Assembly (NCBI RefSeq): GCF_001816165.1
Contig: NZ_MDZC01000014.1
Coordinates: 79,702-143,701 of the forward strand
Direction: 5' to 3'
DNA from: Hymenobacter glacialis
GTDB taxonomy: Bacteria > Bacteroidota > Bacteroidia > Cytophagales > Hymenobacteraceae
DNA length: 64,000 nucleotides
Shown: in pieces, positions 62,421 through 64,000 of the stretch
Position numbering within the stretch: the stretch's first letter is position 1
Layout of the letters: each line of letters begins with the position of its first letter
Made by a program: the position numbers and the translations under genes
Notes under the pieces: model-generated
What the model saw: the letters and a program-made list of their open reading frames with translations, nothing else
The model's database searches: none
What the model was told of the DNA's origin: nothing

Positions 62421-62632
62421 CCGTCATGCTGCGCGCAGCAGAAGCATCTCTACCGCTTCATTGAAGGCCGGCCCCGCGAGACCTCACCCCCTGCCCCTCT
62501 CCAAAAGAGAGGGGAGCCTGAAAATCCAAACCAAGCATTTCCGGTGCCCCCTCTCTTTTGGAGAGGGGGTCAGGGGGTGAGGTTTACGCGTGAACGAAGT
62601 AAGAGAGATGTTTCGGCTCCACTCAGCATGAC
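62421..62632. repeat. Family A palindromic repeat, copy 7, with a complete family C element nested inside
   Basis: Outer arms CCGTCATGCTGCGCGCAGCA and a diverged complement ending CTCAGCATGACA. Between about 62480 and 62584 lies a complete family C palindrome: ACCTCACCCCCTGCCCCTCT to GGGGTCAGGGGGTGAGGT, with two inner hairpins. The outer arms have drifted more than in other copies, as expected for an older host element. It accounts for most of the 320-base gap here. Confidence 0.87.
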
Positions 62633-62650
62633 ATGCTCGGTGGAGCAGCG

Positions 62651-63247
62651 TTAAGCGTGTTTGCCCGGCGACCAGCCTTGGCCGGCGAGGTGCTGTTGGC
62701 CAGCGGCCACAGCTCCGGCTTCCAGGGTAGTGCCCATTGAGTCGTTCCAGCGGTTGAGAAAGCCGAAGAGGCTCACGACTCCCAGAATTTCCACAATTTC
62801 TCCTTCGTTCCAGTGGGCTCGCAGTGCATCATTTAGCTCATCGTTCACGGCGTTGGGCACGGCCGAGGCGGCCACGGCGAAAGCCAGCGCCGCCCGCTCG
62901 GCGTCATTAAATGCGGGGTGGGTGGCAAATTCCCAGATGTGGTCGAGCTGCTCCTGCGGAGCGCCGTAGCGCTCGGCAGCCAGAATAGTGTGGGCCTGGC
63001 AATATTGGCAGCCCGCCGCGTGGCTGCTCAGGTAGCCGATGAGCCGCTTCAGGGCGCTGGTAACGCGGCCGTGATTGGCCATTACGGCCTTGTTGAGCTC
63101 AATAAAGGCCGTGGCGATGGCCGGCCGGTGCTGCATGGTGAGCACGCTGTTGGGGCAGAAGCCGAGGGTTTCGTTGAAGAACGTAGCCAGCTGCGCTACT
63201 TCGGGGTTGGCAGTAGGGCTCAGGGGCGTAACGAGGGGAGCGGACAT
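62651..63247 (-). CDS. Carboxymuconolactone decarboxylase / AhpD-like protein
   Basis: 198 residues. The AhpD fold has TSALKRLIGYLSSHAAGCQYCQAH, with CQYCxxH the AhpD-type redox pair (Cys116-x2-Cys119 approximately), then HIWEFATHPAFNDAERAALAFA and ALRAHWNEGEIVEILGVVSLFGFLNRWNDSM. Such proteins reduce peroxides or sulfur, or act on ring compounds; the redox cysteines point to an AhpD-like oxidoreductase. The start is the ATG at 63247; a long upstream frame (to 63685) has no family match. It is followed at its other end by the nested repeat. Confidence 0.88.
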   Translation of the reverse strand: MSAPLVTPLSPTANPEVAQLATFFNETLGFCPNSVLTMQHRPAIATAFIELNKAVMANHGRVTSALKRLIGYLSSHAAGCQYCQAHTILAAERYGAPQEQLDHIWEFATHPAFNDAERAALAFAVAASAVPNAVNDELNDALRAHWNEGEIVEILGVVSLFGFLNRWNDSMGTTLEAGAVAAGQQHLAGQGWSPGKHA

Positions 63248-63421
63248 GGGCGGACGGGTAATGAAAAGTGGAGCATGGACGAATGCACAAAGCTGCACCA
63301 AATCCCGGAAGCCGGGCCCGCGGGCGGGGTGGTCGGCGCGCCCAACAACCTTATGCCGGTCCGCGCAGTTTCTGCCATTACGGCTGCGCCCAACCACGCC
63401 CGGGCCTCGTATGCTTTCTTC

Positions 63422-63922
63422 ATGATTATCGAACGAAAAACCTTTGCCTACCGGGGAAAAGTCATCATCGAAAAGGTGCTCATTAGTGCCCCTTATCGCT
63501 ACGAGGCTATTTTTCACAACGAGGGCTGCTTTATTCAGATAAGGGGCGCGGGCACCAAGCTGCTGTCGGTGGAAGACAACCTGCTGATAGAAAACCAGGA
63601 GGCGGTGCTGATGAAATGCGGCAATTATTTTCTGGACTTTGTTACTAAAATAGCCGGCGATACAATCGAAGTATTGGCCATCCATTTATACCCCGATATT
63701 CTCAAGCAGATATACAGCACCGAACTGCCGGCCCTGATTGAAAAGCGGGCCTACGTAGGCAAAAGCGCGGTTATTGCCAATGAAAGCGTGATTTCGCGGT
63801 ACATCGAATCATTGGAATTTTATTTCCAAAACCCGGCGCTGGTCAACGACGATTTATTGGAATTAAAAATAAAAGAATTGGTATTGCTGTTGGTGCAGAC
63901 TAAGAAGCTGTTTAGGAAGTAG
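63422..63922 (+). CDS. AraC-type regulator N-terminal sensor domain, without the HTH
   Basis: 166 residues. The sequence follows the N-terminal domain of a group of Bacteroidota AraC-family regulators: EAIFHNEGCFIQIRGAGTK, ENQEAVLMKCGNYFLDFV, VLAIHLYPDILKQIYS, and ESLEFYFQNPALVNDDLLEL then KELVLLLVQTKK. In full-length members this is followed by a linker and an AraC DNA-binding domain of about 100 residues, but here a stop comes straight after QTKKLFRK and the last 78 bases of the window encode no such domain. It may be truncated or a genuine stand-alone domain. Codon use is more AT-rich than the rest of the window. It is divergent from the AhpD-like gene, which it may control. Confidence 0.6.
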   Translation: MIIERKTFAYRGKVIIEKVLISAPYRYEAIFHNEGCFIQIRGAGTKLLSVEDNLLIENQEAVLMKCGNYFLDFVTKIAGDTIEVLAIHLYPDILKQIYSTELPALIEKRAYVGKSAVIANESVISRYIESLEFYFQNPALVNDDLLELKIKELVLLLVQTKKLFRK

Positions 63923-64000
63923 CCAGCAGCGCGCAAAACAGAAAAGACTTCCAAAAAAGCGGGAAATTTGAGGTGCGACCCATCTCCTTTCCCTCCCTCA

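Noticed and set aside
1497..62632. Repeats considered as a CRISPR array
   Set aside because: The repeats are long palindromes spread over 60 kb, not short direct repeats with regular spacers, and no cas genes are present.
63248..63685. 146-residue N-terminal extension of the AhpD-like protein
   Set aside because: It overlaps the divergent AraC-like gene and matches no domain; the fold starts at ATG 63247.

Overview
The window looks like chromosomal DNA from a high-GC member of the Bacteroidota, most likely Hymenobacter or a close relative. This rests on the gene families (HelD-type helicase, YeeE/DUF6691 pairs, DUF2254, DUF421, heavy-metal-binding-domain lipoproteins with CusA/CusB pumps), on two promoter-like TAnnTTTG boxes of the Bacteroidota type, and on many palindromic intergenic repeats. 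The genus is an inference. No rRNA, tRNA, CRISPR array, phage gene or transposase gene was seen.

Layout. 1-6.7 kb: a partial flavin amine oxidase, a DUF2892 membrane protein, a HelD-like helicase, a 5'-nucleotidase gene cut by an in-frame TAA, and an MFS transporter. 6.8-14.9 kb: a minus-strand sulfur locus running from an ArsR-type regulator through TauE/SafE, a persulfide dioxygenase-rhodanese fusion, a rhodanese, YeeE, a SAM methyltransferase, DUF6691, a TsdA-like dihaem cytochrome c and a porin to a secreted DsrE-like protein. 15-20.7 kb: an intact 5'-nucleotidase lipoprotein, a GDCCVxC protein, a TlpA-like thioredoxin, a frameshifted D-2-hydroxyacid dehydrogenase and a universal stress protein. 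21-30.3 kb: an envelope and ion-homeostasis block with two tandem coiled-coil lipoproteins, three MscS-type channels, a Na+/H+ antiporter, DUF421 and DUF389 proteins, and an anchored rhodanese.

30.5-36.5 kb: a complete heavy-metal RND efflux set (TolC, adaptor, CusA/CzcA pump) whose genes are separated by palindromic repeats. 36.8-43.2 kb: two PAP2 phosphatases, an ArnT-like GT39 glycosyltransferase, a nucleotide-sugar epimerase and an OmpR-type two-component system, a plausible lipid A or envelope-glycolipid remodelling group. 43.6-52.9 kb: lipoprotein MsrA, DUF6134 and DUF547 proteins, an overlapping glycosyltransferase/epimerase/SDR operon, DUF2254, a mercuric-reductase-like flavoprotein and a secreted peroxiredoxin-like protein. 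53-61.3 kb: a second metal-efflux operon with a small metal-binding lipoprotein, a CusA split into two ORFs, TolC, a frameshifted CusB and a second intact CusB. 61.5-63.9 kb: a HAD-type hydrolase, an AhpD-like protein and an AraC-type sensor domain without its DNA-binding domain.

Two features run through the window. First, at least three families of large palindromic repeats sit between genes, and some copies lie inside others. Second, four genes are each interrupted by one single-base lesion (one nonsense codon and three apparent one-base deletions next to short C/G runs). These could be sequencing errors or real decay; only the reads can tell. I did not find a clearly new defence or mobile system. 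The most system-like unit is the sulfur locus, with its embedded methyltransferase and a possible shared operator.
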